DNA of 64,000 nt from Hydrogenophaga aromaticivorans (GCF_013387465.1 NZ_VYGV01000001.1:242501-306500); one strand, 5' to 3'. Shown: positions 26,546-37,259, numbered from the stretch's first letter. Program-made: numbers and translations. The notes: a model not told the origin generated them from the sequence alone.

Positions 26546-28747
26546 ATGGTTTTTTGGCCCAGCATCGTCGTCGCCACCCCGGCCCACAGCGGCGTGGGTG
26601 CGACGCTCACCTACCGAAGTGAGTTGTCGCTCGCACCGGGCGCGCTGGTGCGCGTGCCGCTGGGCTCCCGCGAGGTGCTGGGCGTGGTCTGGGACTGCCC
26701 GGATACCCCGCCAGAAGGGCTCACCGAAGCCCGGACCAAGGTGGTCGCGGGCGTGCTGGAGGGCCTGCCGGCATTGAACGGGTGCTGGCGCCAGCTGGTG
26801 AAATTCAGCGCCCAGTATTACCAGCGCAGCCTGGGCGAGGTGGCGCTGGCCGCCCTGCCGCCCCAGTTGCGCGAGCTCGACAGCACCCAGCTGGCGCGTC
26901 GGCTCAAGCGCCGCGCCAAGGCGGCGGCAGGGGTGCCGCCCACAGCGCCCGAGGCGCTGCAGGGCCACGACCTGAGCGCCGAGCAGGCCGAAGCGCTGCA
27001 GGCGCTGGCCGCGGCCACCGCGCCGGTGCTGCTGTATGGCGCCACCGGCAGCGGCAAGACCGAGGTGTATTTGCGCGCCACGCAGGCGGTGCTGGAAACC
27101 GCCGCGCCCGAAAACGAGGCACCCACCCAGGTGCTGGTGATGGTGCCCGAGATCAACCTCACGCCGCAGCTGGAGGCGCGTTTTCGCGAGCGCTTCGAAC
27201 CCGCATTTGGCGCCGGCTCGGTGGTCTGCCTGCACAGCGGCATGACACCGGCGCAGCGCCTGACCAGTTGGCTGGCCGCGCACACCGGCAGCGCGCGCAT
27301 CGTGCTGGGCACGCGCATGGCCGTGTTCGCCAGCCTGCCGGGGCTGCGGCTGATCGTGGTGGATGAGGAGCACGACCCGAGCTACAAGAGCCAGGAGGGG
27401 GCGCGCTATTCGGCGCGGGATCTGGCGGTGTACCGGGCGAAGGTGGAGAGCGAGGCGCTGGCGGCTGGCGGGGCACTACTTCAAGCGGGCCCTCACCCCC
27501 GCCCTCTCCCAGAGGGAGAGGGGGCAAGAGGGGGAGGCGTCGTCAACCCGCGTTGCCAGGTGCTGCTGGGCTCGGCCACGCCTTCGCTGGAGAGCTGGCA
27601 CGCGGCGGACCAGGGGCGCTACCTGCGACTGGAAATGCCGGGTCGCATTGGCGGCGGGGCGCTGCCGCGCCTGCGCCTGGTGGACATGAACCACCAGCCC
27701 AAGGGCGCGGTGCTGGCGCCCCCGCTGGTGGCGGCCATGGGCGAGCGCATCGCGCGTGGCGAGCAGTGCCTGGTGCTGCTCAACCGCCGCGGCTACGCAC
27801 CGGTGCTGGCCTGCCACGACTGCGGCTGGAAGAGCGGTTGCCCGCACTGCAGCGCCTACCGCGTGTTCCACAAGCTCGACCGCACCCTGCGCTGCCACCA
27901 CTGTGGCTTCACCGAACGCGTGCCGCGCGCCTGCCCGGACTGCGGCAACCTCGACATCGCACCCGTGGGCCGCGGCACCGAGCAGATCGAAGAACAGCTC
28001 GCCGGCCTGCTGGTCGACGTGAAACGGCCCGACGGCCAGCCCGCGCGCGTGGCCCGCATGGACGCCGACTCGACCCGCCTCAAGGGCAGCCTGGAAGTGC
28101 AGCTCGCGGCGCTGCACAGCGGCGAGGTCGACGTGCTGGTGGGCACGCAGATGATCGCCAAGGGCCACGACTTCCGCCGCATCACGCTGGTGGCCGGCAT
28201 CAATGCCGACTCGGCCCTGTTCGCCAGCGACTACCGCGCACCCGAGCGCCTGTTTGCCCTGCTCATGCAGGCGGCGGGCCGCGCCGGGCGCGACGCCGCG
28301 CAGAGCGGCGCGAGCGAGATGTGGATCCAGACCTGGTACCCGCAGCACCCGCTGTTTGTCACGCTGAAAAAACACGACTACCCGGCCTTCGCCGCCGAGC
28401 AGCTGACCGAACGCGAGCAGGCCGGCATGCCGCCCTACGGCTTCCAGGCGCTGCTGCGCGCCGATGCACGCACCCAGCAGGCGGCGCAGGCGTTTCTGAA
28501 CATCGCCGCCGAGCAGGCCGCCGGCCTGCCGCACCGCGACCAGATCACGCTCTACCCCGCGGTTCCGCTGACGATCCAGCGCGTGGCCAATGTGGAGCGC
28601 GCGCAGATGCTGGTGGAGACCGATTCGCGCGGTGCGCTGCAGCGCTTTCTGTCGGCCTGGCAGCCGGTGCTGCACGCCTGCCGCAGCGCGCCGGAGGCCA
28701 AGGGCCTGGTGCGCTGGGCGGTGGATGTGGACCCGCTGTCGATTTAG
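26546..28747 (+). CDS. priA: primosomal protein N' (PriA helicase)
   Basis: A 733-residue replication-restart helicase that reloads the replisome at stalled forks. Walker A is GATGSGKTEVY, the DEEH box lies in VVDEEHDPSYKSQEG, and the zinc-binding region has CHDCGWKSGCPHC and CHHCGF with CPDCG. Motif GSATPSLESW and the late QAAGRAGR motif are also present. Between the conserved RDLAVYRAK and QVLLGSATPS segments there is an extra stretch of about 28 residues containing PHPRPLPEGEGARGGG, encoded by an inserted palindromic repeat (27490-27537). The frame is maintained, so the protein is probably functional. Confidence 0.96.
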   Translation: MVFWPSIVVATPAHSGVGATLTYRSELSLAPGALVRVPLGSREVLGVVWDCPDTPPEGLTEARTKVVAGVLEGLPALNGCWRQLVKFSAQYYQRSLGEVALAALPPQLRELDSTQLARRLKRRAKAAAGVPPTAPEALQGHDLSAEQAEALQALAAATAPVLLYGATGSGKTEVYLRATQAVLETAAPENEAPTQVLVMVPEINLTPQLEARFRERFEPAFGAGSVVCLHSGMTPAQRLTSWLAAHTGSARIVLGTRMAVFASLPGLRLIVVDEEHDPSYKSQEGARYSARDLAVYRAKVESEALAAGGALLQAGPHPRPLPEGEGARGGGVVNPRCQVLLGSATPSLESWHAADQGRYLRLEMPGRIGGGALPRLRLVDMNHQPKGAVLAPPLVAAMGERIARGEQCLVLLNRRGYAPVLACHDCGWKSGCPHCSAYRVFHKLDRTLRCHHCGFTERVPRACPDCGNLDIAPVGRGTEQIEEQLAGLLVDVKRPDGQPARVARMDADSTRLKGSLEVQLAALHSGEVDVLVGTQMIAKGHDFRRITLVAGINADSALFASDYRAPERLFALLMQAAGRAGRDAAQSGASEMWIQTWYPQHPLFVTLKKHDYPAFAAEQLTEREQAGMPPYGFQALLRADARTQQAAQAFLNIAAEQAAGLPHRDQITLYPAVPLTIQRVANVERAQMLVETDSRGALQRFLSAWQPVLHACRSAPEAKGLVRWAVDVDPLSI
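27490..27537. repeat. palindromic REP-like element inserted in frame within priA
   Basis: The block starts CCCTCACCCCCG, then has a perfect 9-bp inverted repeat (CCCTCTCCC at 27502-27510, AGA loop, GGGAGAGGG at 27514-27522) and a G-rich tail. Short repeats of this type are widespread in proteobacterial genomes, mostly intergenic, and their translated form PHPRPLPEGEG is familiar as an insertion peptide. Here it lies inside the helicase gene without breaking the frame. Confidence 0.75.
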
Positions 28748-28822
28748 GGCGACGCCGCAGACCGCCCGAGAGCGGGATGCCCGCGCCACGAGGGACTTTT
28801 TCAGCGTTGCCTTAGGGGCTGT

Positions 28823-29236
28823 TCACGCCGGGAGCGCTTCCCGCGCAGGCCAGAGCTGCTCCAGCGTGTGGATCACGTCGTGCAACCTGAACGGCTGCAG
28901 CAGCAATCGGCGCACATCGAGCTCCTTGAGCCGGGCCACCAGCGCCGCGTCAACCACACGCGTCATCGCCACCACCGGCATGTCCGCCTCGCAGCGGAAC
29001 GCGCCGGCCCGCAGCCGGGACAGGAAATCCAGCGCGGCGTCGCCTTCGACCAGCGAAATCAACACGGCCTGCGGCGCTCCGGTCTTGAGCCATTGTTCGG
29101 CCGACGCGACGCTGATCGTCTGGCGCACGCGCGCAATCTGCATCTCGCGGCACACCGAAGCCACTGTGCCGCGCACCAGGCCGTCGGGTTCGATCAGCAG
29201 CACCTTGCGAGCGAGGGCGCCTCCCGGGGTGGTCAT
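28823..29236 (-). CDS. degenerate receiver-domain protein
   Basis: A 137-residue single-domain protein with the layout of a response-regulator receiver. It starts KVLLIEPDGLVRGTVASV, has a central hydrophobic strand PQAVLISLVEG, a threonine strand MPVVAMTRV, and ends LLLQPFRLHD. The usual phospho-accepting Asp after the third strand is Ser61, and the conserved Lys of the KPF motif is Gln114. It is therefore unlikely to be phosphorylated in the standard way and may work as a pseudo-receiver. Its start overlaps the stop of the GAF-domain gene by ATGA (29233-29236), so the two are coupled. Confidence 0.75.
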   Translation of the reverse strand: MTTPGGALARKVLLIEPDGLVRGTVASVCREMQIARVRQTISVASAEQWLKTGAPQAVLISLVEGDAALDFLSRLRAGAFRCEADMPVVAMTRVVDAALVARLKELDVRRLLLQPFRLHDVIHTLEQLWPAREALPA

Positions 29237-29733
29237 GCTGCAGCCTCCTCACGACGGAACAGTTCCTCCACCACCATGTCGCGCAAGCCGCCCAGGATGG
29301 CCACATCGAGCCGGTCGAACTCACGTGGTCGCCGGTCCATGATGCACAGTGTGCCGACCACCTGGCCGTAGGGCAGGCGCAATCCTGCGCCGGCGTAGAA
29401 GCGGACGAAAGGGTGGCCGGTCACCAGCGGGTTGTCGACAAAGCGCGGGTCCTTCAACGCGTCGGGTACCACCAGCGTTTCCGACTTGGCGATGGCATGG
29501 CCGCAGAAGGAGACGTCTCGCGGCGTCTCGCACACCTCCAGGCCGAAGTGGGACTTGGACCACTGCCGGTCCCGATCGACCAGAGACACGAGCGCGATCG
29601 GCACGTCGAATTCCTTCGCGGCGAAGGCCGAGATGCGGTCGAAGCGCTCTTCGGGCGCGGTGTCCAGAATCAACAGGGAGCGAAGCGCCACCAGGCGCTT
29701 GGCCTCGTTTCGGGGCAAGGGAGCAAAGAGCAT
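29233..29733 (-). CDS. GAF-domain sensory protein
   Basis: A 166-residue soluble protein that is essentially one GAF domain. Typical features are RLVALRSLLILDTAPEERFD at the start, VPIALVSLVDRDRQWSKS, the SFCGHAI segment, and a conserved VGTLCIMDRRPREF near the end. Similar GAF modules usually sit at the N terminus of diguanylate cyclases or kinases; here the module stands alone. The ATG at 29733 is preceded by GGAG nine bases upstream. The stop overlaps the start of the pseudo-receiver gene, suggesting the two proteins form one signalling unit. Confidence 0.82.
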   Translation of the reverse strand: MLFAPLPRNEAKRLVALRSLLILDTAPEERFDRISAFAAKEFDVPIALVSLVDRDRQWSKSHFGLEVCETPRDVSFCGHAIAKSETLVVPDALKDPRFVDNPLVTGHPFVRFYAGAGLRLPYGQVVGTLCIMDRRPREFDRLDVAILGGLRDMVVEELFRREEAAA

Positions 29734-29878
29734 GGGATCTCCGGGGTCTGTACACACCCCTCATCGGCACGCCAACGCCAAACGTGAGCCTGAACCCGCA
29801 CAAAACACAAGCCAGCGGCGATGCCCGCGGAAAACAGCACAATGCCCCCGATGGAAACACCCCCTGCGAGGGAACACC

Positions 29879-30271
29879 ATGGCACGCAAATCCAAAACAC
29901 AAGCCCTGACACCAGCGCCCGACGACGAAGCCGAAGAGCCGGGCTCGGCCGCGCCGCGCATGAAGATGAACACGCCCTGTGCGTGGGATGGCGACACGCT
30001 GGTGGTCAACATCCTGGGCACGCCGGCGGCCAAGCGCGACGCGATCGGCAAGACCAAGGGCCACCAGCTCAAGGTGAGCGTGACGGCCACGCCGGTGGCG
30101 GGCAAGGCCACGGATCACATGGTGAAGTTCCTGGCGGAAGAATTCGACGTGCCGGCCAAGGCCATCACCGTGGTGTTCGGCCGTTTCAACGTCAACAAGC
30201 AGCTGCGCATCCTGGCGCCGAAAAAGATCCCGGCGGTGCTGGCCAAGCTGCTGGAAGACACGGGCCCGTAG
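29879..30271 (+). CDS. DUF167 (YggU-like) domain protein
   Basis: A 130-residue protein. Residues 1-30 are a polar, probably disordered tail, and the rest is a DUF167 domain with TPCAWDGDTLVVNILGTPAAKRDAI, VSVTATPVAGKATDHMVKFL and the PVAGKA loop typical of the family. Most DUF167 proteins are about 100 residues with no assigned function. The ATG at 29879 fits the family, and GAGGGAA lies four bases upstream. It is convergent with the following phosphatase gene, with a gap of 3 bp. Confidence 0.82.
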   Translation: MARKSKTQALTPAPDDEAEEPGSAAPRMKMNTPCAWDGDTLVVNILGTPAAKRDAIGKTKGHQLKVSVTATPVAGKATDHMVKFLAEEFDVPAKAITVVFGRFNVNKQLRILAPKKIPAVLAKLLEDTGP

Positions 30272-30274
30272 GGC

Positions 30275-30835
30275 TCAGGGCAGCTGTCGCGTCAGGAAGG
30301 CGCCGTTCGGGATGCGCTCGGCTTCAAAAAAGGCCGCATCGCTCAGACCGTCGATCAGGTAACGCAGACAGCGCACCACGAAGCCGTGCGACACCAGCAA
30401 CACGGTCTGGCCGTCGTGCATCGCGCGCAGCAGTTGCAGCCCGCGCTCGACCCGGTCCACCACCGCGCGGGTGGCTTCGGCACCGGGGGGTTCTGCGTCC
30501 CAACGATAGGCCACATTGCGCACGGCGAGTTCGGGGAACTGCTGCGCGACTTCGTCGGCGGTGAGGCCTTCGAAGAGGCCGAAATCGCGCTCGCGGAAAT
30601 CGGCGTCCATACGCGGCACCATCCCGCGCGCGAGCGCCACCGGTTCGGCCGTCTGGCGCGCCCGCAACATGGGCGAGACCACCAGTGCGTCGATGCCACC
30701 GGGCAGAGACAGCGCAAGCTGCTCGGCCTGGGCCAGGCCGGTGGCGTTGAGCGGCAGGTCGAGCCGACCCTGCCAGCGCTCGTCGGTGTTGAGGTCGGTC
30801 TGGCCGTGGCGGGCCAGCAGAAGGGTCAGGGCCAT
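30275..30835 (-). CDS. histidine phosphatase family protein (phosphoglycerate mutase-like)
   Basis: A 186-residue protein with a classic RHG active site at the N terminus (LLARHGQTDLNTDERWQG), VSPMLRARQTAEPVAL, and a late VLLVSHGFVVRCL motif carrying the second catalytic His. This resembles GpmB, CobC and related small phosphatases. No cobalamin genes are nearby, so CobC is not supported. I chose the ATG at 30835 because it places the RHG at residues 9-11. A terminator (30879-30911) separates it from katG upstream, so it needs its own promoter in the short gap. Confidence 0.88.
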   Translation of the reverse strand: MALTLLLARHGQTDLNTDERWQGRLDLPLNATGLAQAEQLALSLPGGIDALVVSPMLRARQTAEPVALARGMVPRMDADFRERDFGLFEGLTADEVAQQFPELAVRNVAYRWDAEPPGAEATRAVVDRVERGLQLLRAMHDGQTVLLVSHGFVVRCLRYLIDGLSDAAFFEAERIPNGAFLTRQLP

Positions 30836-30878
30836 TCGGAGGGGGTCGGGTGGAAAGCCCTGATCTTCGCACCGGCAC

Positions 30879-30911
30879 AAAAAAGCCCCCGGAGCCAAAG
30901 CTGCGGGGGCC
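30879..30911 (-). terminator. rho-independent terminator after katG
   Basis: On the minus strand, GCCCCCG and CCGGGGGC form a stem around an AGCTTTGG loop, followed by a run of six or more T (A-run at 30879-30884 on the plus strand). It lies 30 bp past the katG stop. Confidence 0.85.
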
Positions 30912-30940
30912 GGGGCAAGACAACCTGCCGGATCAATGCA

Positions 30941-33262
<2,322 letters not shown>

Positions 33263-33328
33263 TCATGGCAGGGCTCCAGCGGGTGATCGAAGCCTCACTG
33301 TAGATCTCGACCACCCATTTGACCACTT

Positions 33329-33362
33329 GATTGTCACTAGACAATCGATAGTCAATCTCTAT
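33329..33362 (-). promoter_or_regulatory. candidate redox-regulator site upstream of katG
   Basis: Two adjoining dyads lie here: the perfect palindrome GATTGTC-ACTA-GACAATC (33329-33346) and ATAG-N7-CTAT (33348-33362). OxyR sites are built from ATAG-N7-CTAT units, and OxyR commonly controls katG. The internal bases of the second dyad do not match the full OxyR consensus, and the site ends just after the upstream permease gene's stop. This is therefore a candidate only. Confidence 0.35.
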
Positions 33363-33366
33363 ATCG

Positions 33367-34329
33367 TCAAGTCATCAGCGCAACGGCGCCCGAGAACGTG
33401 AGGAAGGCCGCCGCGGTGGTCACCAGGATGATGCGGGCGATGCGCCCGTTGTCGGCGCCGAAGCGCTCGGCCAGCAGCGACACGTTGCTGGCGCTGGGCA
33501 GTGCCGACACCAGCACCATCACCGTGAGCGCGAACGGCGTCAGTGGCACGCCGAGCTGGATCGCCGCCGTGCCCACCGCGAGCACCAGCAGCGGGTGCAG
33601 CAGCAGCTTCATGATCGCCACCGGCAGGTAGTCGCTGGTGGGCATGGGGTGGCTGGACTGGATCTGCGAGCGCGCCAGCACCGCGCCGATGGTGAACAGC
33701 GCCACCGGCGAGGCCGCATCGGCCAGTAGCCAGACGGTTTTTTCCACCGGCCCGGGCAAGGTGAACTGCAGCGCCGAGGCCACGCCACCCAGCATGATGG
33801 CCCAGGGCATGGGATTCACCACCACGCCGCGCAGCGCCTTGCGCCCCGCCACCAGCATGGCCTGGCCGCCATGGCCCTCACCCTCGTCCAGCCGCGAGAG
33901 CGCGATGCACAGCGAACTGGTGATGACCATGTCCACGACGATCAGCACGATCACCGGACCCGCGCTCTGCGGCCCCAGCAGCGCCGCCAGCAGCGGCACG
34001 CCCATGAAACCGGTGTTGGGAAAGGCCGCCACCAGCGCGCCCATGGCCGCGTCGTTCCAGCGGATGCGGCTGTTCATCGTCATGACGATGGCAAACGCCA
34101 CCATCACCAGCGCACACAGCAGATAGACACCGGCCACCGAAGCGTCGAGCAGCTGCGCGATCGGCGTGGTCGAGCCGAAGCGGTACAGCATGCAGGGCAG
34201 CGCGAAGAACAGCACAAAACCGTTCAGGCCCGGGATCGCCTCCAGCGGCAGCATGCGTCGGTGGGCGGCCAGAAAACCGGCCAGCACGAGCGCGAAGAAG
34301 GGGAAGGTGACGAGCAGGATGTTGAGCAC
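33367..34329 (-). CDS. AEC family transporter (auxin efflux carrier-like permease)
   Basis: A 320-residue inner-membrane protein with about ten hydrophobic helices. It has the AEC layout: an N-terminal helix block, FPNTGFMGVPLLAALLG with the conserved crossover Asn and Pro, and a C-terminal half ending in LPSASNVSLLAERFGAD. Members export or import small organic acids such as malonate or malate. The start is a GTG at 34329, read as MLNILLVTFPFF, because further upstream the in-frame sequence lacks membrane character. It lies upstream of katG on the same strand with 209 bp between, and is divergent from rep. Confidence 0.87.
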   Translation of the reverse strand: MLNILLVTFPFFALVLAGFLAAHRRMLPLEAIPGLNGFVLFFALPCMLYRFGSTTPIAQLLDASVAGVYLLCALVMVAFAIVMTMNSRIRWNDAAMGALVAAFPNTGFMGVPLLAALLGPQSAGPVIVLIVVDMVITSSLCIALSRLDEGEGHGGQAMLVAGRKALRGVVVNPMPWAIMLGGVASALQFTLPGPVEKTVWLLADAASPVALFTIGAVLARSQIQSSHPMPTSDYLPVAIMKLLLHPLLVLAVGTAAIQLGVPLTPFALTVMVLVSALPSASNVSLLAERFGADNGRIARIILVTTAAAFLTFSGAVALMT

Positions 34330-34453
34330 GGTGGGCGATTGTCTCAGGATCACATCGGGCCCCCGGCATGCCGGCGACATGGCCGGCCCCCGCGCCCGGC
34401 CGGTGCCGCCGGTATCATCAGACGCTTTGCCGAATGCCTGCGATGAAGTTCCC

Positions 34454-36526
34454 ATGTCCCACGGCCTGAACCTTGCCCAACTCGAAGCCGTGAACCACCT
34501 GGGCGGCCCCTGCCTGGTGCTGGCCGGCGCGGGTTCGGGCAAGACGCGGGTGATCACACACAAGATCGGCCGCCTCATCAACGCCGGACTCGCGGCAGAC
34601 CGCATCGCCGCCATCACCTTCACCAACAAGGCCGCCGCCGAAATGCGCGAACGCGCCAAGCAGCTGGTGGGCCGCGACGCCAAGAAGGTGCTGATCTGCA
34701 CCTTCCACGCGCTGGGCGTGCGCCTGCTGCGCGAGGACGGCGCGGCGCTGGGACTGAAAAAGAACTTCAGCATCCTCGACACCGACGACATCACCAGCAT
34801 GCTCAAGGACTGCGGCGGCACCACCGACGCCAACACCGCGCGCGGCTGGCAATGGGGCATCAGCGCCTTGAAGAGCGCGGGCCTGAATGCGGCCCAGGCA
34901 CTGGCGCAGGCGAAGGACGAGAACGAGCGGGTCACCGCAACCATCATGGCGCGCTACGAAGAGCGCCTCACGGCCTACCAGAGCGTGGACTTCGACGACC
35001 TGATCAGTCTGCCGCTCAAGCTGCTCACCGAGCACCTCGATGTGCGCGAGCGCTGGCAGAAGAAGATGGGCCATGTGCTGGTGGACGAGTACCAGGACAC
35101 CAACGCCACGCAGTACGAGCTCTTGAAACTGCTGGTGGGTGAACGCGCGCGCTTCACCGCCGTGGGCGACGACGACCAGTCGATCTACGGCTGGCGCGGC
35201 GCCACGCTGGACAACCTGAAACGCCTGCCGCAGGACTTTCCCGAGCTCAAGGTCATCAAGCTGGAGCAGAACTACCGCTCCACCAGCGCCATCCTGCGCG
35301 CGGCCAACAACGTGATCGGGCCCAACCCCAAGCTGTTTCCCAAGACGCTGTGGAGCGACCTCGGCGAGGGCGAGCCGGTGCGCGTGGTCGACGCCGACAA
35401 CGAGGAGCACGAAGCCGAGCGCGCGGTGGCGCGCATCCAGAGCCTGCGCACGATCTCGCCGCACAAGGAGTGGCGCGACTTCGCCATCCTCTACCGCGCC
35501 AACCACATGGCGCGCTCGTTCGAGCAGTCGCTGCGTCGCGCGCAGATTCCGTACAAGGTCTCGGGTGGCCAGAGCTTTTTTGACAAGGCCGAGATCCGCG
35601 ACCTCTGTGCCTGGCTGCGCCTGCTGGTGAACAACGACGACGACCCGGCCTTCCTGCGTTCGGCCACCACGCCCAAACGCGGCATCGGCCACACCACGCT
35701 GCAGCAGCTCGGCAACTTCGCCACGCAATACAAGCTCAGCCTGTTCGAGGCCCTGTTCTCCAACTCGCTGGGCGCCACGCTGCCCGCGCGCGCCGTGGCG
35801 ACGCTGCACGAGTTCGGCCGCGCGGTGAACGATTTGGAGTACCGCGCCAAACACACGGTGGGCCACGAGGCCGCGCGTGCCTTCCTCACCGAGTGGCTCA
35901 AAGACATCGCCTACGAAAAGCACCTGGTCGACAGCGAAGACAACGAGAAGGTGGCGGCGGCGCGCTGGACCAACGTGGTGGAGTTCTGCGACTGGGTGGC
36001 CGGGCGCTGCGGCGGCCAGATAGAAGACGAAGCCGGTGTGCAGACCGAAACCGAGCGCAAGACCCTGCTCGAAGTTGTGCAGACCATCGCACTGCTCTCC
36101 ACCTTGAGCGAACGAGAGAAAGACCAGAACGTGGTGACGCTCTCCACCCTGCACGCATCGAAAGGCCTGGAGTGGCCGCACGTGATGCTGGTGGGTGTGA
36201 ACGAAGGCCTGCTGCCGTTCAAGATGGACGAAGAGAGCAACCGCGACGCCAGCGCCGAAAGCCTGGCGCAGCGCCTGCAGGAAGAGCGCCGCCTGATGTA
36301 CGTGGGCATCACGCGCGCGCAGCGCACGCTGGCCGTGAGCTGGCTCAAGCGCCGCAAGAAGGGCCGGGAAAGTGTGCCCGGCATGGCCAGCCGCTTCATC
36401 AAGGAGATGGCGCTCGACCAGAACACGGTCAAGGAAGACCCGCGCGAAAAACTGCGTGCGCTGCGCGCCGAGTTCGCCCAGCGCGCCACCGACCAGGCCG
36501 CGCAGAAAGCCGCGGAAACACCATGA
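34454..36526 (+). CDS. rep: ATP-dependent DNA helicase Rep (UvrD/Rep superfamily 1)
   Basis: A 690-residue 3'-5' helicase that helps replication forks pass DNA-bound proteins. Walker A is LAGAGSGKTRVITHKIG. Other motifs are FTNKAAAEMRERA (Ia), DEYQDTN (II), GDDDQSIYGWRGA (III), KLEQNYRS (IV), TLHASKGLEW (V) and VGITRAQRTLAVSW (VI). The sequence and length are closer to E. coli Rep than to UvrD, for example SGGQSFFDKAEIRDL. The start at 34454 fits the family's short N terminus. The stop overlaps the start of the next small gene by ATGA. Confidence 0.93.
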   Translation: MSHGLNLAQLEAVNHLGGPCLVLAGAGSGKTRVITHKIGRLINAGLAADRIAAITFTNKAAAEMRERAKQLVGRDAKKVLICTFHALGVRLLREDGAALGLKKNFSILDTDDITSMLKDCGGTTDANTARGWQWGISALKSAGLNAAQALAQAKDENERVTATIMARYEERLTAYQSVDFDDLISLPLKLLTEHLDVRERWQKKMGHVLVDEYQDTNATQYELLKLLVGERARFTAVGDDDQSIYGWRGATLDNLKRLPQDFPELKVIKLEQNYRSTSAILRAANNVIGPNPKLFPKTLWSDLGEGEPVRVVDADNEEHEAERAVARIQSLRTISPHKEWRDFAILYRANHMARSFEQSLRRAQIPYKVSGGQSFFDKAEIRDLCAWLRLLVNNDDDPAFLRSATTPKRGIGHTTLQQLGNFATQYKLSLFEALFSNSLGATLPARAVATLHEFGRAVNDLEYRAKHTVGHEAARAFLTEWLKDIAYEKHLVDSEDNEKVAAARWTNVVEFCDWVAGRCGGQIEDEAGVQTETERKTLLEVVQTIALLSTLSEREKDQNVVTLSTLHASKGLEWPHVMLVGVNEGLLPFKMDEESNRDASAESLAQRLQEERRLMYVGITRAQRTLAVSWLKRRKKGRESVPGMASRFIKEMALDQNTVKEDPREKLRALRAEFAQRATDQAAQKAAETP

Positions 36527-37041
36527 GCCTGTACCGCTCGCCCAGGGATCGCGCCAAGGCCGCGTGTATCGGCACCACGCTGCTGGCCTTGTTGGCGGCA
36601 ACACCCTCACCCGATGCCACCGCCCAGAGCCGGCCCACCCCGCCGGCAGCCGCCTGCGCCGAACCGGCTGACATGACGCCGGCCCATCTCTATGGCCTGT
36701 GGCAACTCACGTTGTGGCCACTGGACGGACGGGAGTCCGAGCCGCAATCCCGCGGCGCCGTGCTGTTCGAGCGCCACCCCGACTATCCCGGCAGCGTGCG
36801 AGGTCACATCCGGCGATCCACCATCGGTAACGATGTGCAGGCCCAGGTGTCAGGCGATGTGGTGGACGGTGAGTTCAACCTCGACGAATCCGCCGACGGC
36901 GTGACCATGCAGGCGGTCTGGACGGGCGCGCCTCTGGCGTGCGGACAGGTCCTTCGTGGCATTCGCCGTCCGGCAGAGGGCAGCGCCACGGCCCAGCCCA
37001 GCCTGTATTTCCGACTGGACAAGACGCCCGGCTGGCGCTGA
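36523..37041 (+). CDS. exported hypothetical protein coupled to rep
   Basis: A 172-residue protein with an N-terminal signal peptide (positive RDRAK, hydrophobic TTLLALLAATP, cleavage near residue 35). The mature part starts with a Cys-containing AAACAEPADMTPAHLYG, then LWQLTLWPLDG and beta-rich sequence with a second Cys in PLACGQVLRG. I do not recognise the family. The ATG overlaps the rep stop, so translation is probably coupled, but a helicase and an exported protein have no obvious shared role. Confidence 0.7.
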   Translation: MSLYRSPRDRAKAACIGTTLLALLAATPSPDATAQSRPTPPAAACAEPADMTPAHLYGLWQLTLWPLDGRESEPQSRGAVLFERHPDYPGSVRGHIRRSTIGNDVQAQVSGDVVDGEFNLDESADGVTMQAVWTGAPLACGQVLRGIRRPAEGSATAQPSLYFRLDKTPGWR

Positions 37042-37135
37042 TCCCACCGCGCGCGCCACCCGGTGGACGCGGAAAAAAGCGATAGTCCACGGCTAAAACA
37101 CACATAGCCAAGACCTATTGATACCGCCGATCACG

Positions 37136-37149
37136 TTGATCGAGGTCAA
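37136..37149 (+). promoter_or_regulatory. candidate FNR/ANR box upstream of cytochrome c peroxidase
   Basis: TTGAT-CGAG-GTCAA matches the FNR/ANR/CRP-type consensus TTGAT-N4-ATCAA at nine of ten positions. It lies about 110-124 bp upstream of the peroxidase start. Oxygen-responsive control of di-heme cytochrome c peroxidase by ANR/FNR is known in other proteobacteria. Binding here is inferred. Confidence 0.55.
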
Positions 37150-37259
37150 ACGTTCTAGGTGAATACCCCATACATTGAAGCCGTCACAAGCCAGCGTCTG
37201 CGGACGGTCATCCCGCCACCCTGCCGTGATTCTTCTGACACTTTGAAAGTATGGACATC

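Noticed and set aside
30275-30835. cobC (alpha-ribazole phosphatase)
   Set aside because: The fold fits, but there are no cobalamin genes nearby and the histidine phosphatase family is too broad for that name.
37119-37132. An alternative FNR-like site (TTGAT then GATCA) just upstream of the better one
   Set aside because: The spacing and the second half do not match TTGAT-N4-ATCAA; the site at 37136-37149 is far better.
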